Below are positions 12,101 through 23,966 of a stretch of DNA of 48,158 bases, one piece after another. A program made the translations under genes and the position numbers. The DNA comes from Rhizophagus sp. LPA8_4_AMF (taxonomy: Eukaryota > Glomeromycota > Glomeromycetes > Glomerales > Glomeraceae): contig JADRCO010000145.1 in assembly GCA_021464525.1 (NCBI GenBank), positions 1 through 48,158 of the forward strand, in the 5' to 3' direction. A model generated the notes under the pieces. That model did no database searches. It was not told the DNA's origin and saw nothing but the letters and a program-made list of their open reading frames with translations. Every line of letters starts with the position of its first letter. The stretch's first letter is position 1.

Positions 12101-15100
12101 TTTCCTTCGATAGTAAAATTTGACACTTCTACAGCTTCCTTACTATCATCTGTCAAAAAAGCACCAAGGGTTTGAGAAACTTGAGGCGACATAACAAATC
12201 TACCATTAGTGATCTACAGTACAAATTTATTACAGAACAATTAGTTATAAATAATATATATAAAAAATATTATTAAGGAATTCAAACCTCAATATCAAAG
12301 CGAATTTTAGTAATTTCTTGGTTATATTGTAATAACGGGATCACAATATCTGCAACTAACTGTGTTCCCCTTATAATAATGAAAGCTTACGAAAAAAAAA
12401 GAGAAAATAAACAAAGCTGAAAATTATAGAAATAATATCAAATTAATATAATGTATACCATTGTCCTCGATGACTGTTGGGTTATTAATTATATTATGTT
12501 CATTAACATAAAGAAATAATTCGAAATTTGTGAATCGCGGTTTAAGATAATATTCCATAGGAATAAAATGTAATTGATCTGGAGAAGGTCCAGATGTCCA
12601 ATCCTTTATCAAGTCCTGTAATAATGTAATATGATCTCTTAACAAATAAATTCTTGCATCTGTAAAATGTATATCAAAATCCCATCTGCGGGCTTGATTC
12701 CATATTATGGGATTTGGTAAATCACATCTTATCTATAAAAAAAAAACACTATATGAGTACACAAATGACAAACAAATATATTATTATTTAAAACTATAAG
12801 TTATTGCATATGCAACTCACTCTGCATTGGTTTGCGGTTAATAAGTCAGAGAAATTAACACTCGACTGAGCTACAACATTTTCTAACGTAATATCCAAAG
12901 AGTTAGAATACCCTTCTTCTGTGTATACCATAGGTAATGCCATATTAATGATCGAATCCTCCTCAACTTTGAATTCTAGCCATCCATAAGGTCTATTATT
13001 TCCAAGTGGGTGTGATTCATCCATCCTTCCCTCAGAATTAGTATATTTTAAATCCTAACATATATGAATAAATAAATGAATATGATATTATAAAACTAAA
13101 AAAAAATTATAATGAAATAAAAATGTAATAAGACCTTTGATGGTTCCCTCGTAGGAATTCTTAACGTAACTTGATCCTCGAATTGAATTAATATCTTAAA
13201 TGTGGTATGTATCCTATCCTGTCCAGGACTTAGTATCTTTGTTTGATTTGCGTTACGGTATATAGGTGGAAAGAAAAAATTCTGCAATATACTCCTATTT
13301 AGGGGATAAATACTTAAAAATTCGAATATATTCTGTAACGATGTTAATATTATAATCAAATTCACCTTTGACGATCTGCCCAAGGCCCATAATCTAAGTG
13401 AACTCCAGTAAATACTAAATCTACTCCCCATTCTGGCGACAAGTCTCCATTTCCAATATCTATTTCCTCGGAATCTGTAATCGGGATAGGGGTACGAGGG
13501 ACCTTGCCTATAAAGTTTAATTAACTAAATTGAATCCTAAATGTAAACAATTCAGTTTCTATTCTTTATGTACATTCATACCTGCTACATCGGCATAGTA
13601 AGTCATCTCCAATAAAGGACAAACCAATACAGTCGAAACTTTAGCGTATTCATTTGTGGCTTTGCCTTTGTTATTCAGTTCATCACCCGCTCGATATGTG
13701 TGAACTTATTAAGGATAATTTATATATATTTATAATTATAAATTAAGTTAATGAAAATAAAGGATATCTAGGAAGACCGTGCCATTCTGTGGTATTAGCA
13801 GATCGAGATTTTTTCCAAAAAGTGACATAATTCGTATAAAAGTTTTTAAGCTTAGATAAAAAACTTTTCTTTCTTGTAACCCTTATGTACAGGAATAAAA
13901 TGAGTTCAGTATTTTTGCATATTTCTAATCCCTATATGACTAATTTTTTTTAAAATTGATACATGCTCTGGAGATATATTTTCTGGCTCTTTATAATCAA
14001 CATTCGTTCTTATATGGATTTTAGGCTCTCGAAATCCAAGATCAAGAACTGATTTGTAGTAATCAAATCTTGATCGCGACTATAATTAGAAAATAAACTT
14101 AGAGAATATACTCAAGATGAAATTAATTCCAGATTAATTAGTTACTTTTCTTGCGGTATATATGCCACTTGCTTGAGAAAACTCTGCAACAAGAAGTGAA
14201 GGTGTATTTATATTTCCGAATACGATTGCTCCCCTCTCAAGATCTATCCGAATCGGTAATAACCTTTGAAAAAAAGACTCTTCGGAATAATTTATTTCAG
14301 GTATATCGTTGTCATCGAGATTAACTTAAGATAAATTGAATTGCTTATCAACCAAAATGATCATTTTAATATAAGGCTCATAAAATATTTATAATGATTT
14401 ACCAACAATATCTTCAGCTTCACTTTGTGCCACATTCGAAGAACTGTCACCATCAAGCGTTTTAATGATATTTGCTAAAACTTCATATGCGGGTGTTCTG
14501 TTATATGCAAACCATTCAACACCATCTAAATGACATACGATTCGACAAGGTAGATCCTTATCTATGATTGAAAATCGAAGTCAAAATATAATTCAGTGCG
14601 GAAAGGTTTTAATAAAAAAAGATTATTACCGGTAGCAATGCTACCATTATTATCTTGACTTTGATACTCTTTGCGAACATTCCATAGCCAATATTGTACG
14701 GTTATGTGTCCTTTCAATATTGAAAATGATTGATTTATTGACCGATATTTTAAATTTTTAAACAATACTCGCCCAGCAAGGGGAGCAAATTGTAATGACT
14801 CTAATCATAGATAATAGCATCAGATTAAAAAAATATTGTATATGTTAATTGAATTACTTTATTATAATTTAAAAGCAAATACAGAAAATAGTTGAATACA
14901 AAAGATCATGAAACTTTTTGCAACTCCCTATAAACCCTCACCAATTTCAATATAAGCACGATACTTTCGCCAAGTATATACTCGTATCAACCGAGATAAA
15001 AGGATTGCAAATATCCGATTGATATAAAATAGAAAAAATAACACCAGAAATGCTACTAATAAACAAACAATCAAAAAATCGACCCTATAATAATTTAATG

Positions 15101-15179
15101 TATATTAACTTATTAAACAAATTAAAGAAAATATTTGCGTTTTATATTACAATTACCAGTTTCTATCTTCTTGTGCCAT
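3116..15179 (-). CDS. CSF1: Csf1/BLTP1-family bridge-like lipid transfer protein (3506 aa, 22 exons)
   Basis: Very large bridge-like lipid-transfer protein of the yeast Csf1 / fly Tweek / human BLTP1 family. These proteins are thought to channel phospholipids between the ER and other membranes at contact sites. The N terminus has a membrane segment (about residues 10-30, hydrophobic VDFLIVCLLVAFLVLF), followed by family hallmarks: FAPLAGRVLFKNL, LKGHITVQYWLW, DGVEWFAYNR, YGPWADRQR, DWTSGPSPDQLHFIP and RLFGPLPKTATYVCNWDI. Exons (high to low): 15179-15157, 15084-14942, 14800-14630, 14561-14403, 14324-14146, 14079-13963, 13931-13768, 13697-13582, 13507-13366, 13294-13135, 13054-12821, 12732-12459, 12385-12288, 12213-12040, 11973-11806, 11737-11587, 11514-11395, 11316-10672, 10642-10423, 10328-10001, 9929-9681, 9601-3116. 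They sum to 10521 nt, an exact multiple of three. The last exon is 6.5 kb and intronless. One intron is AT-AC type and one is only 31 nt. The protein is longer than yeast Csf1 (about 2960 aa), with Ser/Asp-rich linkers. Confidence 0.95.
13698..13767 (-). other. U12-type AT-AC intron in CSF1
   Basis: On the minus strand the 70-nt intron starts ATATCCTTTA, an exact match to the minor-spliceosome 5' site. It carries TATCCTTAATA (consensus TTCCTTAAY) ending 11 nt before the 3' end, and finishes in CACAC. There is no usable GT donor here. Splicing AG|AT...AC|A TAT CGA restores the frame and joins GLPRY to RAGDE, which suits the Csf1 family. Confidence 0.85.
13932..13962 (-). other. Ultra-short 31-nt intron in CSF1
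   Basis: Reading straight through gives a stop after 15 codons. Removing GTATCA...CATATAG (31 nt) joins ..NISPEH to GLEICKNTEL and keeps the frame open into the conserved EWHGLPRY segment. It is much shorter than the other introns of this gene. A small frameshifting insertion with fortuitous GT...AG ends is the alternative. Confidence 0.65.
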
Positions 15180-15381
15180 ACTTCCCGATATATTAATAAA
15201 TTAAAATACCAAGCCCCAAAGTCACTTTATTATAACTGAAAATGCAGGTTTCAATGTTACACTGTTGTACGAGTGAATCAAATCTAGTAACGTAAATGAT
15301 CAGCGACTGTCTATGTATCACCAACGTCGCCACACTTTTTAAACGTTTCGTTTTTGGATTCATCAATCTATCTATTTAAAA
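15180..15381. promoter_or_regulatory. Divergent promoter region CSF1 / DENND11-like
   Basis: Only 202 bp separate the start codons of the minus-strand CSF1 gene and the plus-strand DENN gene, so this spacer must carry both 5' UTRs and a shared or overlapping promoter. It is slightly less AT-rich than most spacers here and includes ACGTCGCCACAC. No specific factor site can be claimed. Confidence 0.6.
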
Positions 15382-18259
15382 ATGTCGAATTCTGAGCACA
15401 TTGTCTCTTCAAACAATACTACTCTATCAAATGAGATTTTAGAGCCGGTAGAAGATGCTGACAAAATTTTGACAAAAAATTTACAAAAGTAATATTACTT
15501 GTTAAAAACTAATGAAAAAGAAATATACATAGCTAATCAAGATCTGTTTATATATAGAAAAGACAAATTTGTAAATACTATAAGTATAGACTCAGACGCG
15601 AAAAACACGTATGTACAAAAGAATTATTTTGTAAGAAATATCTATATATATATATATATTAAAGTATATATTGGAATCATAATAGAGAGTCTCGAAATTT
15701 AGAAAATAATGAATCTATATCCCCAAAAACTACTGACATGAACGATTCTCAAAGCGACCACGTGCCTAACGTGGTTGCTATATATGTTGTTCGATTTGAT
15801 ACGAAGAGAGGAAATGTGATTGAATGGCAGTATCCAGAAGGTAACGAACAATCATATATCAATTTATTTATGTTTAATGTATATAAATTAATTTGGTTTA
15901 CTAATTATAGTTAAAATACAGATTTTGATCTTAAAGGAATTGAATTTCAAGCATTACCTAGCGGGTTACATGCCGTAAGCCAAGATATAATGTATGTGTT
16001 AAATGCAAAGATTGGTCATATAAATTGCTAAACAATATCATAATTGGAATCCGCAAATTGCTATTTACAGATATTTTACCAGGCCTCCCTTTATTGGGGT
16101 ATGTGTATTTCGGAATGAACCTACTTTTGATCAGTCATTAGATCGAGGAGCTCATATGGCTGCTGTGGGCGTATTAGTGACACCTACAGCCGAAACTGGC
16201 TTATGTGGTCGTCCTTGGAATCATTTGGCGTTTTTACAAAATGAAATATCGTATGTCTTATTTAATGAGTGTAATACAAAGGCATAATTATCATTATAAT
16301 TTTAAATTTTCAAAATATTTTATCCGTTTCAGACAGCATGTCAATTTCTCAGATGATTATTCAAGTCTTGTTGATTATTTCGAAAAACGAGGAATACGAT
16401 TAAATTTGGTAGATAATGATTTGTTATCACTTGAATCTGAAAGTGGTGGACCATCTACTTTACGACGACGTGATTTGTCGAGCGGGTCAAATAGTAAATA
16501 TCAATATTCACGAAATAGATGTTTATCAACTTCTGAAATGAGCACAGCTAGCTATCAAGTTCCTGTTACAGTAAGTTGAATCACAAATTAATTTTATTCT
16601 TTATATTGCACTTATTATTTTTATTTTTATTTTTATTTTTTAATAATTTAATTAAAATTTTTTTCTTTTAAAAAAAGTCTTTTCATCCTGCTCATCATTT
16701 CCCAGATTTCGTTCGTTCGTGTGGTCCTACTATTTTCTTATTGTGGAAAGCTGCTTTACTTAAGAAACGCATTTTGTTCTATTCTCCACCTCCGGTGGAA
16801 GAAGCTTGTTACTCTGGTACTTCGTTATTTATAATTTATACTTTTTCATGGAATTTATCTATTTATCTATCTATTTATTAATTATATTTTTAAAAAAGTT
16901 TATGGGACGTGTTTAATTGCCAATATACCATCAACCGTTAGTAGAACTTTACGAAACAAAGTTGACAAGATGAGACCGCTATTCAATGTTGGCGTTAGCG
17001 ATATTCCTATGGTTGAAGCTACAGAGGGTGGATATGTTGCATGTAAGTTTTATATCCATTATTATACCACGTTTCCTGATAGTCATCCGTTATTTTCCTT
17101 ATTGATATTTTTATTGGGTGATGTTTATTTAAAAGGATAAGCTAAAAGTCTATCAGTAGTTTAAAATTGTATAAGAACGTTAGTCTCCGTGGTATAAACC
17201 AATTATTTCACGGATCAGCCTCGATCTCATTATCATCACGGTTCTTCCGTGTTCTATGAGAGGTTCTTTATTAATTTTACCTATTTACAATATTTTCAGG
17301 CACAACTGACTTAATTTTTCAACACAAAAAGAGTCTTTATGATCTACTTGTAATTTTACCACACGAAGATAATCATCATCAACATCCAGAGTTGATTATA
17401 CCACCTGGTTCACAATTATCCACAAAGATCAACGCAACAGATATTCGACGTTATAGAGTTTTACTCAAGTTATTGGCATCTTATGGTGTAAATAATTATA
17501 ACGGAGAAGAGGACGGTGGTGATATTACTGACACTTGGCGCAAGATGATGTTTGGTGGATGGTTCTGGTGGTATGGACGCGATGGCTATCAAAGACTAAA
17601 TGATGATGATGATGAGGATGGAGAAGATGGAGAAGAAATCACGTTAAATAATCAGAACGAATCGTCTAGTGGTAATTCATCAACCGTTGAGGCTTCAGAA
17701 ATTGAAGTAGAAATGATAAGGTTTGAATTTAATGAATTTAATTGAACCATTTGTAATAGAATTTATTTCGATTAACTTTTTATTTATAGGTTTTTCCAGG
17801 CTTTAACAACAAATCTTTTTAACACTTTGAGACCGATGGTCATGCCTAATGAAGTAGAAGAAGAAACCATAATTCTCTATCCTGATAATTTAATTCAGCT
17901 TGGTCTCGATCCACACGAAGATGGCGCCTTTGTTAAAGAATTGGCCGATATTTATTTTGGGAAAAAAATTGAAGTGGTGGGAAAAGGTTGCAATATATTA
18001 ATTCAATTTTGTTCTAATTTGTTCTCTTCAATAGAAGATACTTGTTGTTGCTTTCAGATTTAATTTCAATGGATGGATGTATAATACTTTAATATATTTA
18101 TATATAGGTAATCGCATTCTGCCATTGGAAATGAAGGAAACTTGCATTCGGATTGTTTATAACATCCCATTCTTTTTATCCTTTTTATTTACAAATGTAA
18201 TTAATTTATTATACCCCTTATATAATTTGACTCGCAATTTATGGCGAAACGAAAGATGA
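15382..18259 (+). CDS. DENND11: DENND11/LCHN-type DENN domain protein (600 aa, 10 exons)
   Basis: Predicted DENN-domain protein of the LCHN/DENND11 group (DUF2347 and DUF4484 type, as in yeast Anr2), a family linked to Rab-type GTPase regulation. Exons: 15382-15488, 15686-15840, 15922-15991, 16071-16250, 16333-16570, 16678-16816, 16899-17042, 17300-17720, 17790-17986, 18108-18259, totalling 1803 nt in frame. Seen in order: an upstream-DENN start (VVAIYVVRFDTKRGNVIEWQ), FTRPPFIGVCVFRNEP, RGAHMAAVGVLV, a low-complexity Ser-rich linker, HHFPDFVRSCGPTIFLLWKA, KRILFYSPPPVEEACY, GTTDLIF-like CTTDLIFQHKKSLYDLLV, an acidic Asp/Glu run (about residue 475), and a conserved tail LYPDNLIQLGLDPHEDGAFV. 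The last exon adds a hydrophobic stretch (FFLSFLFTNVINLLYPLY) that may touch membrane. Reading past the last donor instead stops at 18063, so two C termini are possible. Confidence 0.88.
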
Positions 18260-19079
18260 TTTTATTTGTATATAATTTAATTAATTATTAATGTTGAACT
18301 TTCTTCTGTTACTTTAGACCCAATATATAATTAATTTCTATCCTCTGACGATTTAAAATTATTAACATATATATATATATTTAATTAATATCATTTTTTA
18401 TTCACATGAAAGACCATATAACTTTAAGATAACAGCAGATAATAGAATATTTTAAATTTAAAAAAAAGAAAATCTCGAAATTTTATTTTGATTAAAAAGC
18501 TGTTGTGAACTGATTCACCACGTATTCAACATAAGAAAGTGAGTGTTGTTGGAGAGAAGTAAATACAAATTTTCTCCGTCTATCATTGGTAATTTAGTAA
18601 GGTTTTGCGGGTGTTTGTGTTAATAAAATCTTGAATCGTTTTTTTAATGTAACTCGTTGACGAGAGAATTTATCGTCCGGTGAGAATCTTGCAGGGTGAG
18701 CTGATTTTGTGATTCCACCATACTGGTTGAGTTTCTATATTAATAGTAAAATTATCTAGGTTTTCTACTTGTCTGTAAATAAATAAAGATTTAATTTTAA
18801 TATGAAATACCTTGAGAGTGTAAATACGATTCCCTTTGTCGTCGATATAATACATTAAATGCATTTATCCTATATTAAAAATATTAAGATGGAGAGTAAT
18901 TTTCGTTTGATTTTATTTTCTACTGATGCATAAAAAAAGCACCGTGTCAGGTACAAACTTTTATGGTGTGATCTGCATGGATCAAGAAAATGGTAGTTGA
19001 TAAGATCCGCTATACTATCTTCAACGTTGCGAAAACTGTTTTGACAGTGTGTAATAATAAATTTATTTTATTCTCGCAA
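18260..19079. other. Intergenic/5' region upstream of the potassium channel gene
   Basis: AT-rich spacer between two plus-strand genes. It probably holds the DENN gene 3' UTR and the channel promoter and 5' UTR. An in-frame ATG at 18990 would add 30 residues (MVVDKIRYTIF...) to the channel. I prefer the ATG at 19080 because that extension has no channel-like character, but the choice is not certain. No RNA gene or repeat is evident. Confidence 0.5.
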
Positions 19080-21371
19080 ATGACAAAACATCAACAATTT
19101 ACAAGACTTGCGACAGATAGTGAGCCTAATCTCACGTCACAGCCAGCTATACCTTTACAAGCAATGACATCTAGCCAAGCTGCTGTTTCTGACTCGATTA
19201 CTAGTCCCATAAGTTCTGATGTAAACCCTCATGTAGTCAATTTTACTACAATGTCTCCAATCAGAAGGGGTTCCATTCCAGGTGTTGACCCGGAAGATGA
19301 ATGGCCTCTTACCGAGATTCCACAAGAACTTAGAACATCAGTTGATTATGACACAAATGCGGCAAATAATACAGAAGCTAATTCAATGCGAACCGATTGG
19401 AAGAGGAGTTTATTCCTTTTATTAGAAGACCCTTCCTCGAGTAACGCTGCTTTTATGGTGAACGTTTTTGTATCTTTTTCAATTGTACTGAGTGCAGTAC
19501 TTACTACTATCGAGACGATACCTTCATTTAGGTCCACATCGAGTTCTGTGTGGTAATTGATTTATTATATTCTAAAATTTGTGTAATATTGAAGTTGGTG
19601 GTTTAGTGATTTTCATGACACTTTTTTTTAATTTGATTAGGTTTAATTTTGAAACGGCCATTGTTGCTTTCTTCACGTTAGAATATTTGTTGCGTTTAGT
19701 CGCACATTCTGATTCAATACGTCAATTATGGCGTTTTGTGAAAGGTAAAGAAAACGATATGATATAGTTCTTTTCTGGATTTTCATAAACTGAAATTTTT
19801 CTTTTTTTTATCGGTTTGAAATTAGCTCCTCTTGCTGTCATAGACTTTATTGCCATTACACCTTATTATATTGAATTGATATTTCATCATGATACAGTAA
19901 GTAACTAAAGCTTTCGTTTCAATTATAAATTACGACTATATATGAAAAACTTTTTTTATTTCCAATTAGACCTATGACTTTCGTTTTACTATCCTTCGTT
20001 TGTTTCGTCTTCTTCGTGTTTTCAAAGCATTCAAATATTCTTCCACGATCATCATGACAATTGAGGTGATGATAGTTGCAGTGAAACGAAGTATGGATGC
20101 CTTGGGTGCATTGTTTTTCTTCATGGTGACTAGTATTGTACTTTTTTCAACTTTATTATATTTTGCAGAACGTGGTATGTGATTTGTTTTTATAATTGTT
20201 TAGCAAATTTGTTGAATTTTAATTTATTCTTATCAATTTACAAGGTACATGGGATCAAGAAAAACAAGTATTTGTCGATAGTAAAGGATATCCAAGGTAT
20301 GAAAAGATGTGCTTCTTATAAAATTTTTATAAGATTGCATTTTTTGTAACCGTATTAACTTTAAAAATGCTTATTGTAATTTATATATTATTGATTTTTT
20401 TTAAAAAAAGGTTTTTTAATTAGAAAATTAATTTATGTTATTGGCTAATTATAATCATATGATACTAGTAACGATTGCTATTAGTAGTAAATAGCAAACT
20501 TTAATAATATAATATTAAATTAATTAAGCTTCATATTATAAATTTGTTAATAGTTAATTTTCTTGTTTTGCATTTATTTAGCTCTTTCGATAGTATTCCA
20601 TCGGCATTTTGGTTTGTTATGGTTACTATAACTACTACGGGATATGGCGACATGGTTCCAACAACATTTATAGGAAAATTAATAGCTTTTCCAGCGATGA
20701 TGTGTGGGATTCTTGTGAGTGAACTTACGAAAAACATTTTTTTTTTTTTTTTTTTTGTATTAAAAGTATGAACTGTTAATAAAGCTATTATTTAACACGT
20801 AGTTAAAATTATTTAGCTAATTGCGTTACCATCAATTATTGTCGGGAGAAATTTTACAATAGTATGGGAGGCAATGAGACAATATCGTCGCTCAACTGGT
20901 AACGCTCAGGTAAGTACTTTTTTTTTTAATTTATTATCTTACATAAAAAAAAATATCGACTAATCACTTGCAATAACAATAAAGGCAAACGGCAACGCAA
21001 ATGAGTCTGAAGACGACAGTAGTAGCGGATATACTATGGGTAAGTTTTAATTTGTTAAACATTATTCAAAGTTATTAATTATATTATGTTTAGGTCCTGA
21101 TTTGCGAGCAAGTTTTGAAAGTACGCGTTCTTTTGTATCTCATACGCCTCGAGGATATTCTTCAATGAACGAAGAATGGGTTGCTAATCAAGATGCATTA
21201 TTGCAACAAGTAAGAACATTAATAAAATTATCACAACAAAATCAGATTGCATTAGATAGAATTCAACAAGCGTTGGAACAAAATGGAATTAAATTAAATT
21301 CGAGCCAGGAAGAAAAAGAGATGAAAAGTGATCTTACGATACCAGAAAAAAGTGCAACCGGAGAATCTTGA
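19080..21371 (+). CDS. Voltage-gated potassium channel, Kv-type six-TM subunit (487 aa, 9 exons)
   Basis: Single-repeat six-TM K+ channel subunit, expected to tetramerise in a membrane and conduct K+ in response to voltage. Exons: 19080-19552, 19641-19744, 19826-19896, 19970-20174, 20245-20296, 20582-20714, 20817-20909, 20985-21039, 21094-21371 (1464 nt, in frame). Visible parts: a Ser/Thr-rich cytosolic N terminus without a clear T1 domain; S1 (AAFMVNVFVSFSIVLSAVL); S2 (ETAIVAFFTLEYLLRLVAH) with the charge-transfer Glu; S3 (APLAVIDFIAITPYYIE); S4 with basic residues every third position (ILRLFRLLRVFKAFKY); S5; the pore with the selectivity filter TTTGYGDMVP; and S6 with a Kv-like ALPSIIVGRNF. 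A C-terminal Gln-rich helix (about residues 420-465) could form a coiled coil. The start could instead be at 18990. Confidence 0.92.
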
Positions 21372-22063
21372 CACAATAAATAAATGATTGAATATTGATG
21401 ATTAATCCTAAGATTCAATGAAATACGAAATACTTTACGTCCTTTTTTTATAGCTCAATATGATCATCAGTAATCTTTCTGAAAGAAGGATGATATGTTT
21501 TTGGTTCCAATATACTCTAATAAAAAGGTAATGCTGTGTGGGTCAGACGCGTCGGGAAATACAACATGAATTTATTGAATAAATAATATTTGATTTGTAT
21601 ATACTGTAACTAGATAAATTATAGCTAACGGTCGGGTTAGAGATAGGTATATTGTTAGTTTTAAGCTCCTTTAATTAATTCTTGATTTAATTAATCCAGC
21701 TGGTATTTTTTTTTATTTTATAATTAAAATATTTATAATATTTTTCTTCTTTAATATTTGTAGTATAGTATAGGATAGTGTATAATTATTATAGAAATTA
21801 TTTATTTGATTATTATTTGCAATTGAATTAATTGAATTGATAATTATATTTTATATAGTTTAATTATTATAGAAATTATTTATTGAAGTTGATCACGTTG
21901 GGTAAAAGATGGACAGAAATAAATATTAATTTTTAAGTTAAAAATTTTTACAACTCTCAAATAAATAAGCCGTGCCTTAAATACCCCAATGTTCTGTGAC
22001 TTATATTATTACAAGTTTACAAAAAAGAAATAATCTAAAAAAATCGTATCTATATCCTCAAAT
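21372..22063. other. Convergent 3' spacer
   Basis: 692 bp between the stop codons of the channel (plus) and gamma-SNAP (minus). It consists of AT-rich 3' UTR sequence with several AATAAA-like signals and a repeated 'AATTATTATAGAAATTATTTAT' type segment (about 21784-21805 and 21861-21883). No gene is seen. Confidence 0.55.
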
Positions 22064-23694
22064 CTAACATAAATCACCATTATCTTCTATTAAAGTATTT
22101 TGATTAGAATTTGAATGAGATGGTGGTGATGAAGGTAAGTGTATTTGGTCTCCTGTGAGAGGTACTTCAGCCTTATCACTAATATCGTATGGCACATTTT
22201 CATCAGGTTCTCGCTTATCATTTTTTTGCAACTGATCATGTAAAGAATTACTTTTCTTTTCTGAATGATCATTTAAATTCCCTTTTTGTTCTTGATTATG
22301 TAGGAAATAAGAATCATTTTGATGTTGATTATAAATGGGAAAATCATTATTTTTCTCATGTCCTTGAAGTCTATCATTATTCGAGGTAATGGGCTTTGGT
22401 GGAGGAATATAAGTAGTTGGAGGTGGTCGACTTAAACCTCCAGGAACTTGTAGTTCTCTAGAGAGTTTAGCAACATCATTGTCCAAATAAGTTACAATTG
22501 GTCTACGTACAATTTGATCCAAAAGATCCTGATCACCTTGTTCAAAGGCATCCAAAAGCGAATTTGAAATCGCTGACTCCTCTGATGGAACAAAAGCATT
22601 TCTAAAAAAATTTAAATACATTATGTAAATAGTCGACCATTCAAAAATGTGAAACAATAATATAAAATTAATAATCACTGGCAAAACAATTGAAATTGTT
22701 TCTTCGCTTCAACTTCGTCTTCTAACGCTAATAAAGTTATGATAATACTTAAATATGTTTTATTCAACCCTTGTTGATGATTAATGCCCTGATATATTTT
22801 AGAAAGTCGATGCATAATATCTACTGCTTCTGTATATCTTAATAACATTTGAATTTTTGATTATTAGAAATATGAAATATATAAAATGTTCTATATTTTC
22901 TTAATAAAAATTTACCGCTTATTTTTAATCATGATCGCTATTGTTTTCTTGAATGTATCAACTGCAAACCTTCCACGGTCTTCCGATTCAAATAAGTTAC
23001 ATGCAGCAACGTAATAATCTATGGCGCCATCAACAGAAACTGGTTCCAAAGCTCTTTTTATTAAATAATGACGTGAGATACTTTGAATAAATTAATATTA
23101 GGAGATATAAGAAAATTACCTTGCAGCCTTTTCTAACATTTCACCTGCTCGATCTGGAGTCATATGAGCTTGATATAAATCGCTAGCTTTTTTGTACATT
23201 TCACTAGCTCGTTCAGGTTGTTTAAGCTGTTGAGCTGCTAGGTTCGCAGCAGACTCCATCGTTTTTGCGGCCATATATAAGCTAAATATAGGATGATTCG
23301 GTAAAAAAGGAGAATAAGACAACTCGAAAAAAAAAGTTATACATACGAATCAGACTTAAAAAGCGCGTCAGAAGCTTTTTGAAATGCTTGAATAGCTTGA
23401 TCATATGAACGAGCCGCCTTGAAACACGAAGCTTGAAATAGCAATTTATCAAATGTATATATTAAATCAGAGAATCGCTAAAACAAAACTAAGTTAAAAT
23501 ATTTAAGATACCAGCTTTTTCGTAATTTTGCCCAGCTACGTCCCATTCAGGTTTTTTGAACCAACCCTTTCGAGTCCTGAATAGAAAACCGAATTAAGGT
23601 AATGCATAATAAAGGACTGCTAATTAATAATTACTAACGCCTTATCGCCTTCTGACAAGAATTGAACTGCTTCTCGTATTTTATTATCTTCCAT
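22064..23694 (-). CDS. NAPG: Gamma-soluble NSF attachment protein (gamma-SNAP), 400 aa, 7 exons
   Basis: SNAP-family adaptor that links NSF to SNARE complexes so they can be disassembled after membrane fusion; cytosolic and membrane-recruited. Exons (minus): 23694-23639, 23576-23512, 23431-23347, 23281-23120, 23053-22916, 22837-22679, 22601-22064, totalling 1203 nt in frame. The N-terminal two thirds form TPR-like helical repeats: KKPEWDVAGQNYEKA, SYDQAIQAFQKASDA, AAKTMESAANLAAQQL, RAGEMLEKAAR and YYVAACNLFESEDRGRFA. The gamma-type tail follows (LLDAFEQGDQDLLDQI, YLDNDVAKLSRELQVPGG), which separates it from alpha/beta-SNAP. It is about 90 residues longer than animal gamma-SNAP because of an Asn/His/Gln-rich, probably disordered insert before the C-terminal EDNGDLC. 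It shares a 272-bp divergent spacer with the VPS3-like gene. Confidence 0.92.
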
Positions 23695-23966
23695 TATTTG
23701 GAAATAGATTTAAATAAAATTTAATTTCAGCGAAATATTTATTGACGTTTAGTTTTAACTGTTAACGTTTTTTTATTTTTTAGTTATCTACTATCTAGTA
23801 CTATATTGGAAAGGTTTCGAAATTTTGATATGATGTCATTTACTAAAAATAGTCCATCAATCACATGATTTTTCCGAAGCCAATTTTTTAATGAACAATG
23901 TCTTTTATCTTCTAATTCACCTTGATTTTACATTCGATATCGAAAGGTCTTTTTTAACAATTGTCA
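23695..23966. promoter_or_regulatory. Divergent promoter region gamma-SNAP / VPS3-like
   Basis: 272 bp between the start codons of two opposite-strand trafficking genes. It must hold both promoters. Near its right edge a strong pyrimidine tract ending TTTACAG lies just inside the VPS3-like start (23974-23993), so an upstream first exon spliced there cannot be excluded. Confidence 0.5.
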
